Assembly: GCA_021464245.1 (NCBI GenBank)
Contig: JADCRB010000078.1
Coordinates: forward strand, 434,001 to 498,000
Origin: Carallia brachiata
Taxonomy: Eukaryota > Streptophyta > Magnoliopsida > Malpighiales > Rhizophoraceae
Reading direction: 5' to 3'
Length of the DNA stretch: 64,000 nt
Shown here piece by piece: positions 48,629-59,031 of this stretch. The stretch's first letter is position 1. Each line of letters begins with the position of its first letter. The translations under genes and the position numbers were made by a program. The notes beneath the pieces were generated by a model. It made no database searches and was not told the DNA's origin. It was given only the letters and a program-made list of their open reading frames with translations.

Positions 48629-49399
48629 TATGCGCGCTCATCTACAAAAAGTAAATTTGTATCTACACTGTGTTTACTTTGGTGTTTGTGTAGTGAATAA
48701 TAAAACTTACCGAAGAATTAAAAGAACAAATAATGAAAAGTTTGAGGAAAAAAGAGAGCCAAAAAAAAAAAAAAAGACACAACCTGCTTCTTGGATAACA
48801 TGGGACCGTCGCAGAGCCCAACGACGATCCGATCCCTCGTCAGTTCGGCCGATGCCTAAGCCTAACCATACAATTACACGCATTAATTAGTCAATCAAAA
48901 TTTGTAAAACAAAACAGAAAATCTTAATGAACTGCTTATCTCGAAAAAAAAAAAAACTTAATGAATTGCAAAAAAAATAAATAAATAAAACAGTTTCGTT
49001 TATTTATTGAAAAATAACTTGTTTTTGTAAAATAAAAAAAAAATTCTTATAAAAATTTTTATTGCAAACAAACACACTCTAAGTTTAATATTTGGATGAG
49101 ATTGAATTCAAATCTTACTTACACGAAAATTTTTCTTTCTAACATATAGATATATATATATATATATATATATAAGCCTAGATAGAAAGAGAGATAGAGC
49201 GAGACCTTGAGAAAAAGGCGGTGGCCTTCGTGCAATCGGTCAAAGGTGCCGCCGAGAAGCACTGCCTTGTATGTATTTGGCGGCGATATCTTCGTATTAA
49301 CCACCGATTCCTCCGTCGTCAATATTTTTCCTTTTTTTTTGTGATTTATTTTTTCATCTTTGATTGCTTGCAATTGCTTTTTATTTTATTTTCTTCTTA

Positions 49400-50206
49400 A
49401 TTAATTAATTCTGACCGTTAAAATTTCTAATTAAGTTGCATGAATTAACCACTCACTCCTTCTGTTGCTCTAGGAAGGTTAGATACAACGAACCTCCACA
49501 AACATTTCACCTAAAAAAAAATACAAAATAATAATTTGATTTAGTAGTTAAAAGATTTAATTGTATTATCGAGTTCAAATTCCTATTAAAACATTGAGTT
49601 TTACCAAGTTTATGTATAATTTCACACTTATAAGGAAAAAATTAAAAAAGAAGAGTTTATTAATATGTTTAAAGGGAAAAATACATTAACCACATTGAGG
49701 CTTAAGTCTGTTGACTCATTAGTTGAGCTAATGACTCAATATTCCGTTCAAGTGGATGCCGGATGTTATGGTTGCCTTTATCATTTGCTTCCCTCTATGA
49801 AAAATATTACAATTATTATCATATCATGCAGCATGCACCATATCACACAAATTTAAGGTTGAGCTTCAATTTTCAATTTCATATGACTGAAACTTTCAGT
49901 TCGGTCCACATTTTCTAAGTTGGGTTCAATTAACCAAATCATGAACAATATTATCAATAACAACATCTAATCGCTACGAATCGATTCAAAACATCAAAAT
50001 TCGAGGCTTCTGTGAAATCCGTTAACCATTACCACATGATAAAAATGACACTAAGCTGTGAATTTTGGCACTAAAGCTGTGAAATTTGAAGCAGAGGAAA
50101 AAGATCTCTACAGACTTTGATTTGAAGTAACTTTCAACACTGAACCAACGGGCTAACATGGAGCTTAAATGGAAGTCTGATGTTAACACAAATGCATTTG
50201 CAGGGT
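49400..50206. other. Spacer between PPAT and the DUF829 gene
   Basis: No recognisable exon. It would contain the PPAT promoter and any missing upstream exon; I searched for an ATG-bearing exon resembling plant PPAT N-termini and found none. The right end is the 3' flank of the DUF829 gene. Confidence 0.4.
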
Positions 50207-52990
50207 TCACATCTGCTTAGCTGTTGCAAAACACTCATTCAAGAAATCATTAAGTGCTGACAAATACAAGTCTGGGAAAGTCCGGTAGTGGTCTACGTGT
50301 GGGGATGACCCAAAATTGTAGGAGAGGACCTTTCTCCCTATCCTCCTCTGCTCCTCTATCCGCAACTCGATCGATTTAAATGGAATGACTCTATCCGCTG
50401 TGCTGTACAAGTAAAGCTGATGACATGAAGGTTGGTTCTTTGAGAGGATGTCGACGATCTTCTTTAACTTCCTGAAATGAATAGAAACCATTATCTCCCA
50501 TCAAATTTTTCCTGATGATGTTTTACTTAAAATCGAGCATTTGGCCACTACTGATCATAAATTGACAGTACACTATCCTATGTAAAATCCTCCTGCCAGA
50601 AGTGTTAAGAAGAAACGAACATAAAATACGACCAAAAAAATAGAAACGAACATAAAAAGTATGCTTACTGGTCTACATCTGGCAATTTCAGGATCACGGA
50701 GAAAAGATTCTCTAATATTGATAGTAAAATGCTTTCAATTACCAAAGGCTCCTTTTCCTGCACTTGGTTTTCGGATTCTCGAAATTCTTTGGCCTCAACC
50801 ACAGCATGTGGTGCAGGATTTTGCTTCTTAAGCAGAGCAGTTGAAAATCCGGCTGCCCAGACCTGGGAGATTATGGAAGGAAATCATCATAAGGAGTTCA
50901 ACTTATTGCTTGCGATTGATCAATGTGACAATTCATGAACACTCGTGACAACAGAGCTGAGGTTACAGCACATTTACTTTAAACTTGCTGCTGGAATACA
51001 AGGTGCAAAGAAATCTAACATGATTTTTGTTAAGTAACTTTTGCAAGCATCAAACTCTGCCAATTTTCATGAGGAGAAGGGTGACAAACATCATAATAGT
51101 AGATGACAGCAAAGTTTTATCATAACAAAGCCAGATGACTTCAGAGCAGAACAGGTATCCAAAATCCCAATAACTTTAATCCATGTGCTCTACATGAATA
51201 GTCCCCCGTAAACCAGAGTTCAAGCTTAGTTGCTGCGTCAAGATATAAGATGGCCATTACAGAATGGATAAGGCAAAACATGTTGGTGAAAACACAACCA
51301 GCAAAGTTAGTCTATGATCTAAAATATCCACACATATTTGCTATTTTTATCCAATTAAACCTGAGCTCATCCTGTGCCCTTTTGTTCAGAGTCTAGATTA
51401 ATCATTATACATGTTAAGAGCCTAGGAATTTGGCATAAGTGAATCAGCTTAAAGGACTTCAGAAACACCTCCATTTGTTACAGATTACCATACCATTTTT
51501 AAATTAGCGAGAAATTCAGGGAAGGACAGTGCTTTGTAGACCGTGATGGTAGACCAAGAAGATATGGTACATGCATAAGTCCAGATGTAAGGGGCAATGA
51601 TGGAGGGATTCACAAAGTTGGAAAGATTAAAACTTCAAGCACAAGTGCGCATTTTCTTCTGATCAAAGAGTTAATGAACAACAAAATGCAAACCAAACAA
51701 ATGCTATTTCATCTTCCCATTTAATAACTCTGGAGAAGGTTTTCTCAACTTTCTTAAGCATCTTCCTTGTGTCAATATACAAACCAATAAATATTCACCT
51801 TAGCAGACAAAATGACTACACTTTAACAAAATTTTTATAAGACAGACATCCAACTATAACCTCAATGACCATCCGTTAACCATAGGAAACAAATTTGAAG
51901 ATCAACAGATCCTAAACCAAAATTTACACCTGACAAAGAAAAAAAAAATGCGAGTACTAAAATGAGGACATGCGCAAATCTATTATGAACACTAATCAAT
52001 TCAAAGAACTTCATCTATGTCTTCATAACAAACTGAAAAGTTTGCACATTATAAATCAATCCAAATCAACAATATCAATAAAACCAGAGTCCAATACACC
52101 TTGGGATTAAAAGGCTCCCCTCCTCCTGAATCAACAACGCAACCTCTGATCCTCTCCACTAATCCTTCTCTGCCTTGCAAAATGTCAAGGATGTAACCAT
52201 ACCTGCAAAACATCGTCAACAACAACTAAGGTTCCCATCACTCAGAATTCCAAAACTAAACACACAATGGTACAAAAAAAAAAAAAAAAAAATCAACCAA
52301 ATAAAATTTGACCACCTACACAAACCAGCCCGTGTTGCTGAAAGTGTGAAAAAGCAAGCACTTTTCCCTGCCATCTTTTTCTCTGTCCGCAACCCACGAA
52401 GCGAGCTCCTCCGCCAACGCCGCGATCCGCTTCTCCAACCTCTGCCCCAAATCGAACCAAAGCAGCTCTGGTACGTCAACAACGAAGGTAAGGGCGTGAA
52501 TTCCTCTCGAATTGTACCATTCCACGTACTTCTTCAAGTGCTTTTGCTTAGCACCGAGCCATCCCAACAAAACCACAGTGAAAACCGGGTCTTTGCCACC
52601 CAAAGCTCCCGCCTTTACATTGATAACTCTATCTGGGGCTCGGTTCCAAGCAAAAAACCCGTCATTTGGATGGGATTTGAAGCTGAAATTAGACTCATTT
52701 ATTGGGATTAATTGGTTTGAGGGGTGGGAATAAAAAGAAGACGAAAGAGAGAGAAGGAAACTGATGGGGTCTGGATTTGGAGAAATGGATGAGCGAGAGA
52801 TGGGTGAGATTGAGGAATGGATGGGAGAAAGATATGTGGGGGACTTTGAAATCAGGCGGTTTTGGTGATGGGGCTGTGAAGGGTTTATGGAGCCATGAAA
52901 TCTGGTTGTAGATTTGAAACAATTTCTAGTTGTTCTGGTTGATGATTTGGTCAGGAAATGGCGATTGAACGCCCTCACAAGAGCTTCCAT
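50207..52990 (-). CDS. DUF829/TMEM53-like alpha/beta hydrolase
   Basis: Four exons on the minus strand: 52320-52990, 52100-52202, 50669-50862, 50207-50471, all GT-AG, 410 residues. A Ser/Pro-rich N-terminus of about 110 residues may be an organelle targeting segment. The DUF829 hydrolase fold follows: [18 protein letters not shown] (139-155), nucleophile elbow HTFSNTG (S218), [10 protein letters not shown], candidate acid D349 in YSTADRVIP, and candidate His H381 in [10 protein letters not shown]. The family is related to nuclear-envelope TMEM53; plant members are biochemically uncharacterised. At2g18245 is the homologue expected beside PPAT and SYP112. Intron 2 is about 1.2 kb and holds nothing recognisable. 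Confidence 0.9.
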
Positions 52991-53431
52991 GGAAGAAAAT
53001 GCGAATGAATGAACAGAACAGTTTGGGAAAGAAATAGGCTTTGTAGTTTATATACTACTTTGTTCTTTTCTCTTTTATGGTCCTTTGTTCTTTTACGGGG
53101 ATGACCATATTTTGGAGGAAAGCCGGCCCCACCGGAAAATTAACGGAAAAAAAAATTGAATTTTCTTTTTAAAAAAATAAAGATTGAGGGACAATTGGGT
53201 ATGTTCAATAAATACTTGGGCATAACTTTTGTTTTTGAATTTTTTTAAAAATAAAAATTTAAGATAAATTAAGTATATTGAAAATAATATTAAGTAGTAT
53301 AAATATATAAGATTTATTTTAAAAAATAAAAATATATGTCTTGCTTACTTGACACTGCATTTTAAAATAGAATACCACCACGTCAACAGGACGTGGACAA
53401 TCAATCGGCTTAAACTTTTTATGTCACCTTA

Positions 53432-53844
53432 TTTTAAATCTTAAATTTTTATAAATTTTTTTAATTAAATTCTATATGGTTTCAATTTTTCAAATTAGTT
53501 TTGAACTTTTAGTTTTTATTTCGTCCACAATTCTTTTTCACACAAATTTTGGTCAAACCATTACGTATAACAGTTGATTAACGTATACACAATTAATATT
53601 CTAAAAATACAACTGAAAAATGATAGATGTACATAAAAAAAATTTGGAGAGAGTTTTTGGTTGTATTTTTAGAATATTAATCTTGTATTCGTTAGTCAAT
53701 CAACCGTTATATATAATGATTTAACCAAAATTTGTATTAAAAAGGACTTAGACAGAATAAAAGTTAAATGTTTATAATTCATTTAAAAATTTTAAAAAAT
53801 ATAAAATTTAATTAAAAAAATTTATAAACATTTATGGTTTAAAA
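53432..53844. mobile_element. Long foldback element, arms of about 180 bp
   Basis: The left arm (53432-53615) and right arm (53659-53844) are inverted copies over their whole length with a short loop. Shared words include AAATTTTGGT(C/T)AAA, ATTAATATTCTAAAAATACA and TTTTTTTAATTAAATT; outer ends are TTTTAAATC and TTTTAAACC. Divergence looks like roughly one base in five. No coding capacity; a non-autonomous transposon of a long-TIR type (possibly Mutator-like) is likely. Target duplication not resolved. Confidence 0.75.
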
Positions 53845-56250
53845 AGGGTTTATTCCTTCTTTTATGTATGCATCCGACACATTGCTGCCGGCTTTCTGTC
53901 ACAATAACAAATTTGAACCACGGTTCCCAAACTAGGAAAATTTTGATTAATGGTATGGAAGTGTTTTTTTTTTTTTTTAAGGAAATGGAATATTGAAATT
54001 AAAAATAACTTTTGAATAATTTTTAGGAAACAAAATTGAGGGTGTATGTCGTGTTGAACATCACTCTCAAAAGTCAAAACTGCAATAGGTATATTTACTA
54101 TGCCATAACTTTAATATTATTAAATGCTTGGCTGTAGCAATTGCAAGCTAAAATAAATAGTAACCACTGTTTAGGTAATGTGGCAAACGGAAGGTATTAA
54201 CTTTTAATAGTGCATTATTATAGTTTAAATTTCGAACGTTTGTGCATCCTATTAGTTGTTCCAAAGGTCATTTTTATTTTTCATTTTTTTCCTAAAACTA
54301 GTAGTCTAGAGAATGAAAGAGGAATTGATGTTAGTTGAAAGCCATTACTTCCAAATTTCAACCATCTTAGTTATTGTTGATAAGAGTAATCTTGTAAATC
54401 ATCTTTATTTGACCCTAAAAATTAAAGTTATTAAACCTAATTGGACCATCCACTTAAATAGAGGACTAAGTTAATAGATCACTGGTCTAACTAATGGAGC
54501 ACTAGTTGGCTTAGCCAGGTTAATGTCCAAAATAATTTTCATGTTTTTTTGTAAATAGTAATAAGCCCTTTCTTTTGTAATTTTTTCCTTTAGACCCAAA
54601 TAAAAAAAAATAATCTTTTTTTCCCCTTTCTAGATCATGTACTCAAATCTTTTGTTTTTTTTTTAATTTTTTAATCAAAATTGAGTTTTTGGATCAATGA
54701 GTTTTAAAAACTGGACTTGAGTTAATTGAATTGTTTCCGTTCAAAGGCCCAATCATTTTTTTTAAACTAACTTTGTCAGGTTTAGTAGTCGGTTCACCGA
54801 ACTACCAATCCAATCAGGCGAGTCAAATTGAATTTTATAACTATGCTAAAAATATATGGTTGGGCAAAGAACTTCAGCTCTTTTTCTTTTCTGGTGTAGA
54901 AAAAAGGTCAAAAGACAAAAAAATAATAATAATCATTAAAATTCAAACATAAAATTAAAAAAATTTTAGTAGCGTGTATCTAACAGTTATTGTAAGAACA
55001 AGGGGCAGAATTTTGACTCTTATATTATCACAATATAAACGAGCCAAGTCCAAAAATTAGGCCTGAAAAAGTTTTGCGGTAGGGCTTGAGCTACCATTGA
55101 TTAGGCTTGGACCCGCCCCATTCAATGATGAACACATCAAAAGTGGAGGTACTGTATCGGAACATTGGGCTCACATTATTCGTTACTGCCAGACTTGGGC
55201 CAAGATTCTTAGACCGACATCAGACCCAACATAATCGCCTGTGCTGTTTTGTGCTCTGCCCACCCAAACAATTTGGGTGAGAAACTTCTTATATGACTTT
55301 TTTTCTTTTTTTCTTCTTCTTTTTTAACTTCGTAAAGAAAATTAGTACACGTTTTTTTAGCACAACAAAAATAATTAAAATCAATCCATTTTTGATTGCG
55401 TGATAATAAGAATCATTTTTCAAGGAATATGAGAACAATTTGATTCTCAATGTCAAACCTCCAATAGGAAAAGAATTTGAAAAAAAAAAAAAAACAAAAG
55501 ATTGAAATGAAAAATTGTCGGCTTCTAAACTGACATGTTAAATACTAAATCAAAATAAAAATTTATAGCCAAGAGTCACAAGATGATCGACATTCTATGC
55601 AAATCACTCAATTTCACAAGCCATTCTTTATTATTGATTGATTTTACCCACAATCAATTCCATTAGAAGTTGTCACAATTATCATTATTCGGTAACAAAG
55701 TTTGGACATGCATAATCACTTGAGTTCACTCAAATAGCCACAAATCTATAAATTTGAGAAGAATTTGCGAGATTAAATCTTACCCCTCCCACATTAAAGT
55801 GGGATGAAGTGCAAAGCATGTTTTGACGGGTCAAAAGTTTAAGGTTTATATTTCCTCCACAATTACCTTTTTTTTTTAATATCTAAAAAACTGTAAATAA
55901 AGCAAAACTAAAAATTACAATCAAATATCTCTACACAAATTTATTATTTTTAACATTAACATTAGTCGGAAGATCTACATAACAATTTACATTTCTCAGT
56001 ATATGTTCTAAACTTACCTTCCATGGCATTTGGAAGAAGCAATGAGAATGTGCAAGTATTTACCTATATGAATCATGATCTCAATCTTCCTTTAACAATT
56101 TTTGTGAGGCCAACTTCTAGCCTGTTTCAACAATAACGATTTTTGAGCTAAAAAGAAAAAAAGAAAAGTCTTGGCATGCATGATAACTTGAAATTATTAT
56201 TATTTAATTTAAAAAAATTGTTGGTGCCTCAAGATTTTATGTTTTGATTG

Positions 56251-56380
56251 GTGTTTTAATTAAAATTAAAATTAATATTTTTAAAATAAAATTAATAATT
56301 TTTAAAATATTTATTATTTTTAAATTTTTTAAAATTATCAATTTTATTAAAAATAACAATTTTAATTTTCATTAGAACAC
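56251..56380. mobile_element. AT-rich palindromic MITE, family A copy 2
   Basis: The left arm starts GTGTTTTAATTAAAATTAAA; the reverse complement of the right arm starts GTGTTCTAATGAAAATTAAA, and similarity runs about 55 bp. The right arm and its flank resemble those of the element at 1991-2151, including GTGTTCTAAT and a following TAGT-CTCT word, so the two are relatives. Confidence 0.6.
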
Positions 56381-56570
56381 TGCTACTCGATCCACTAAAT
56401 TTTAAAACGCATAGTAGTGCTCTTAATTTAATTGTTAACAATAGATTTTAAAGAGCTGCATGCGAAAAAAAAAAAAAACTCAGAAATAAATTTAGATCAA
56501 AAATTGAAATTCAACAACAAAAAAAATCCTTCAATCAGAGGGCGTTGTTTCAGTAATAGTAATGGCAGAT

Positions 56571-57185
56571 TTAAAAAACACCAGGTGGACAGCTTCCGGG
56601 ATTGGAGCTGCTACGGAGAGCCTGATTCAAGTGCATTGACAAGGCGTAGTTGTTTACTTCAGCAGCTCTCAGCTTCTCTTGATACTGAGACGCCAACAGC
56701 TGCAAGCTCTTCAGCTCACGCTCCTTTTCCTCCATCTCCCTCTGCCGCTCGTGCAAGATCGCCACCGCGCGCTTCAGTATTCCGTTCTCTTTAATCAGCG
56801 TTTCCATCCCTTCCTTCAACGCCGCGTTTTCCTTCCCAAACAGTTGCGCCGCCTCATCTCGAGCGCGCTCCGCGGCGGAACTCTCCAGAACCTCGACGAA
56901 CCTCGAGGCGCGCGCCTTGGCATTGTCTACGCTGGTAGCACTCGCCATCTCATTCACCAACGAGTCCACTCGTTCCGCCGCCGCCGTAGTGTCTCGTCGG
57001 CTTTCGCTGTCTGTTTGGATAGGGACAGGATTGTCGACGGATCTCGGCGGCGAGATTTGCGCCGGAGAACCACACCGGAATCGCTTGTGGACGGGGCTAA
57101 ACGACATGTCGTCGTCGGTGTCGTCGTCGTCGAATAGGTACGATCTCTTGCTTCCGCAGACTTGGGTGCATAAAGCGGTGGCCAT
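56571..57185 (-). CDS. Coiled-coil protein related to plant CUE proteins, without CUE domain
   Basis: Intronless frame of 204 residues from ATG 57185. Seen: N-terminal VCGSKRSYLFDDDDTDDD and VHKRFRCGS (a short basic KRFR patch, possible nuclear signal), then RVDSLVNEMASATSVDNAKARASRFVEVLE split over residues 72-101, a long coiled coil (about 104-190) and the C-terminus VNNYALSMHLNQA to PGVF. From memory, these blocks and the ending match the plant 'ubiquitin system component Cue' proteins (At5g32440/At1g80040 type), but the CUE domain that normally sits between the KRFRC-type start and the coiled coil is absent. Whether it is an intronless duplicate or a distinct subfamily is not decidable here. 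Clean frame and higher GC than its surroundings support a real gene. A telo-box (AACCCTAA) lies in the leader, 15-25 bases before the ATG. Confidence 0.8.
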   Translation of the reverse strand: MATALCTQVCGSKRSYLFDDDDTDDDMSFSPVHKRFRCGSPAQISPPRSVDNPVPIQTDSESRRDTTAAAERVDSLVNEMASATSVDNAKARASRFVEVLESSAAERARDEAAQLFGKENAALKEGMETLIKENGILKRAVAILHERQREMEEKERELKSLQLLASQYQEKLRAAEVNNYALSMHLNQALRSSSNPGSCPPGVF

Positions 57186-57572
57186 TCCGAAAATTTTTAG
57201 GGTTCGCGTTCGCTAAGCGTTTTGTGGATTTTCGAAAGCTTGCTATGGTTTCGACGGCGGCGGTCCCAAACGCCTTTTATAAAGAATTCCTTAACCGCCT
57301 TGAGACTTTTTTTTAGCTTTAATTCAATTATATATTTTGTTGGATTTCTTTCTTTGTCTTTTTTTTTCAAAAATTAATAAATTATTTAGTTAAAGGAAAA
57401 AAAAATATTTAAATTTTAAAAACAAAACAATTGTTTGGGAAATGTGGACTAGAGTCCACGTTATTTTTAACATTAATATTTAAAAAAAATAAATTCTTAA
57501 TACTGTAAAATTTAGATGACAAGAAAAATTGCACATAACATGAACAAGAATTCTATATCAGTAAATCATTAA

Positions 57573-57912
57573 TGCTTTGTTTTGTTTGGTTTGTGTGATT
57601 TTTATGAAAAAAAAATGATTTGAAAGCAAAACATAATCATTATTTTATTTTTTTATAATTTTTTTTCTCACAATTTTTTCATCAATCCAAATAATATAAT
57701 TTTATTACAATTTTTTCTCTCATAAATTACTATTTATTTTTTTCTCATCAATTCAAATAATTTAATTTTTTCATAATTGTTCCTCTCACAAATTATTATT
57801 TATTTTTCTTTCTCACAACTTTCTCATTAATTTAAATAATTTTATTTTCTCATAATTTTATTACTCACAATTTTCTTTCTCACAATTTTTGTAACAATTT
57901 AAACACACCCTA
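57573..57912. mobile_element. GTGTTTGG-ended MITE-like element with internal repeats
   Basis: The left edge contains TTTTGTTTGGTTTGTGTGA; the reverse complement of the right edge is TTAGGGTGTGTTTAAATTG. Inside, degenerate units containing TCATCAAT-CAAATAAT recur at about 57679, 57745 and 57834, each followed by a CTC(A)TAAATTA-TATTTATT segment. Related in design to 37696-38064 and 58449-58704. Confidence 0.5.
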
Positions 57913-58448
57913 AGTCATATTTAAACATAAATTTTAATAAATTGAAATTCTATTATTTATTCTAAGCTTATGAAAGAACAATTTTTTTAGCGAAATATTA
58001 AATAGTAATAAAATAAAAATATGGTGATATAAGTCATTGTATAATTAAAATTTTTTTAAAAATAAATAATTTTTTATCAAAAAGAAAAGATGCATTGCGA
58101 GTGTGTCGATCATTACATCTATAGACCATAATCAGAGTAACTTTATTTGAATATCTCCTTCAATTACTTCCATAAAGGTAGACCCACGTCCAAAATATTG
58201 ATAGACTCAAAATAGTCTCTTTCATAATTGACTTTAGTGTTAACAAATTTAAAATTTAATAAAATATTTTGAGTATAAATCTCACGAAATTTGGTGCTGG
58301 CATATTCAAAGAAAATCAAATATGAGTCCTGGAGACAAAAGAATCATTGGATTATCAGTAAACCATTAATTTCAATGATTAACAAAATTATTAGATATTA
58401 TTAAATAAATTATTAAATATTAATCAATTAATTACATTAAATTGCTTA

Positions 58449-58704
58449 ATGGCCTGATTGGATTAGTAGAAAAAGATAAAGAAAGAAAAAAATATAATCA
58501 TTATTTCATCATTTTTTTATAATTTTTTCTCATAATTTTTTTATTTATTTAAATAATTTATTTTTGTATGATTTTTTCTCATAAATTATTATTTATTTTT
58601 AAATTTTTTTATAATCTTTTTATTTATTTAAATAATTTTATTTTTCATAATTTCTTTCTTATTATTTTTTTTTCACTTTTCTTTTCAATCCAAATACACC
58701 GTGA
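58449..58704. mobile_element. GTGTTTGG-type MITE-like element
   Basis: The left edge reads GGCCTGATTGGATTAG; the reverse complement of the right edge reads CGGTGTATTTGGATTGAAAA. The inner T-rich units TTATAATTTTTTCTCATAA and TTTATTTAAATAATTT repeat at least twice and resemble those of the neighbouring element. Confidence 0.5.
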
Positions 58705-59031
58705 AGGAAGTTTGATTAATAGTTGTCGTGTGGCGGAGTACTTATGTAAGAGGAAACTCAGTGGACGCCTAAAATGTTCGAAATTTCGCAAAGAAAAAAA
58801 TACAAAAAACAAAAACAAACACAAAAGAAAAAAGCTCAAATTTCAAATTTGTTGAGGAAAACTCGGGTAAAAAAAAGGCATCTGGTTTGGAGAAGGCCAC
58901 AGCTTCAAACACACATCAGCCACATAAATCCATCCCCCACAGTTATCTATGTAATTTTTTGGGCCTCTGCAGGTGCTTCTGTCTAAGGGACTTCAGTTTC
59001 ATTTGGTTTTTTTGTGGGGTTTTTGGATTCA

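Larger units (their letters stand above)
46414..49322 (-). pseudogene. COAD: Phosphopantetheine adenylyltransferase (PPAT), damaged copy
   Basis: Six exon-like blocks on the minus strand: 49206-49322, 48784-48855, 48229-48290 (or 48225-48290), 46895-46989, 46677-46747, 46414-46557. Together they cover all of plant PPAT (about 180 residues), the enzyme making dephospho-CoA from phosphopantetheine and ATP in CoA synthesis. Motifs: [20 protein letters not shown] with Hx[49 protein letters not shown]. Lesions: no in-frame ATG between the stop at 49386-49388 and the catalytic motif, with TTG at 49320-49322 where a start is expected; exon 3 either ends in an in-frame TAG before its best donor (AG|GTACGT) or leaves the wrong phase; exon 5 has one extra base at 46716-46718 (GLSV then stop instead of NKKRAERG). 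Exon 6 is clean and ends with its own stop. Probably a recent pseudogene; assembly errors or undiscovered splice forms are the alternatives. Confidence 0.75.
52991..56570. other. Intergenic, no supported gene
   Basis: Contains the DUF829 promoter, a long foldback element (53432-53844), a MITE (56251-56380) and a G/C-richer patch at 55030-55270 with several GGCC/CCCA motifs but no exon I recognise. Otherwise AT-rich. Confidence 0.5.
57186..59031. other. Intergenic between two divergent genes
   Basis: Divergent promoters of the coiled-coil gene and the alpha/beta hydrolase at the edges. The middle is occupied by two MITE-like elements (57573-57912, 58449-58704) and AT-rich filler. No exon recognised. 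Confidence 0.5.

Noticed and set aside
56679..57216. Plus-strand frames opposite the coiled-coil gene
   Set aside because: Antisense shadows rich in Arg/Ser from a GC-rich exon; no family match.
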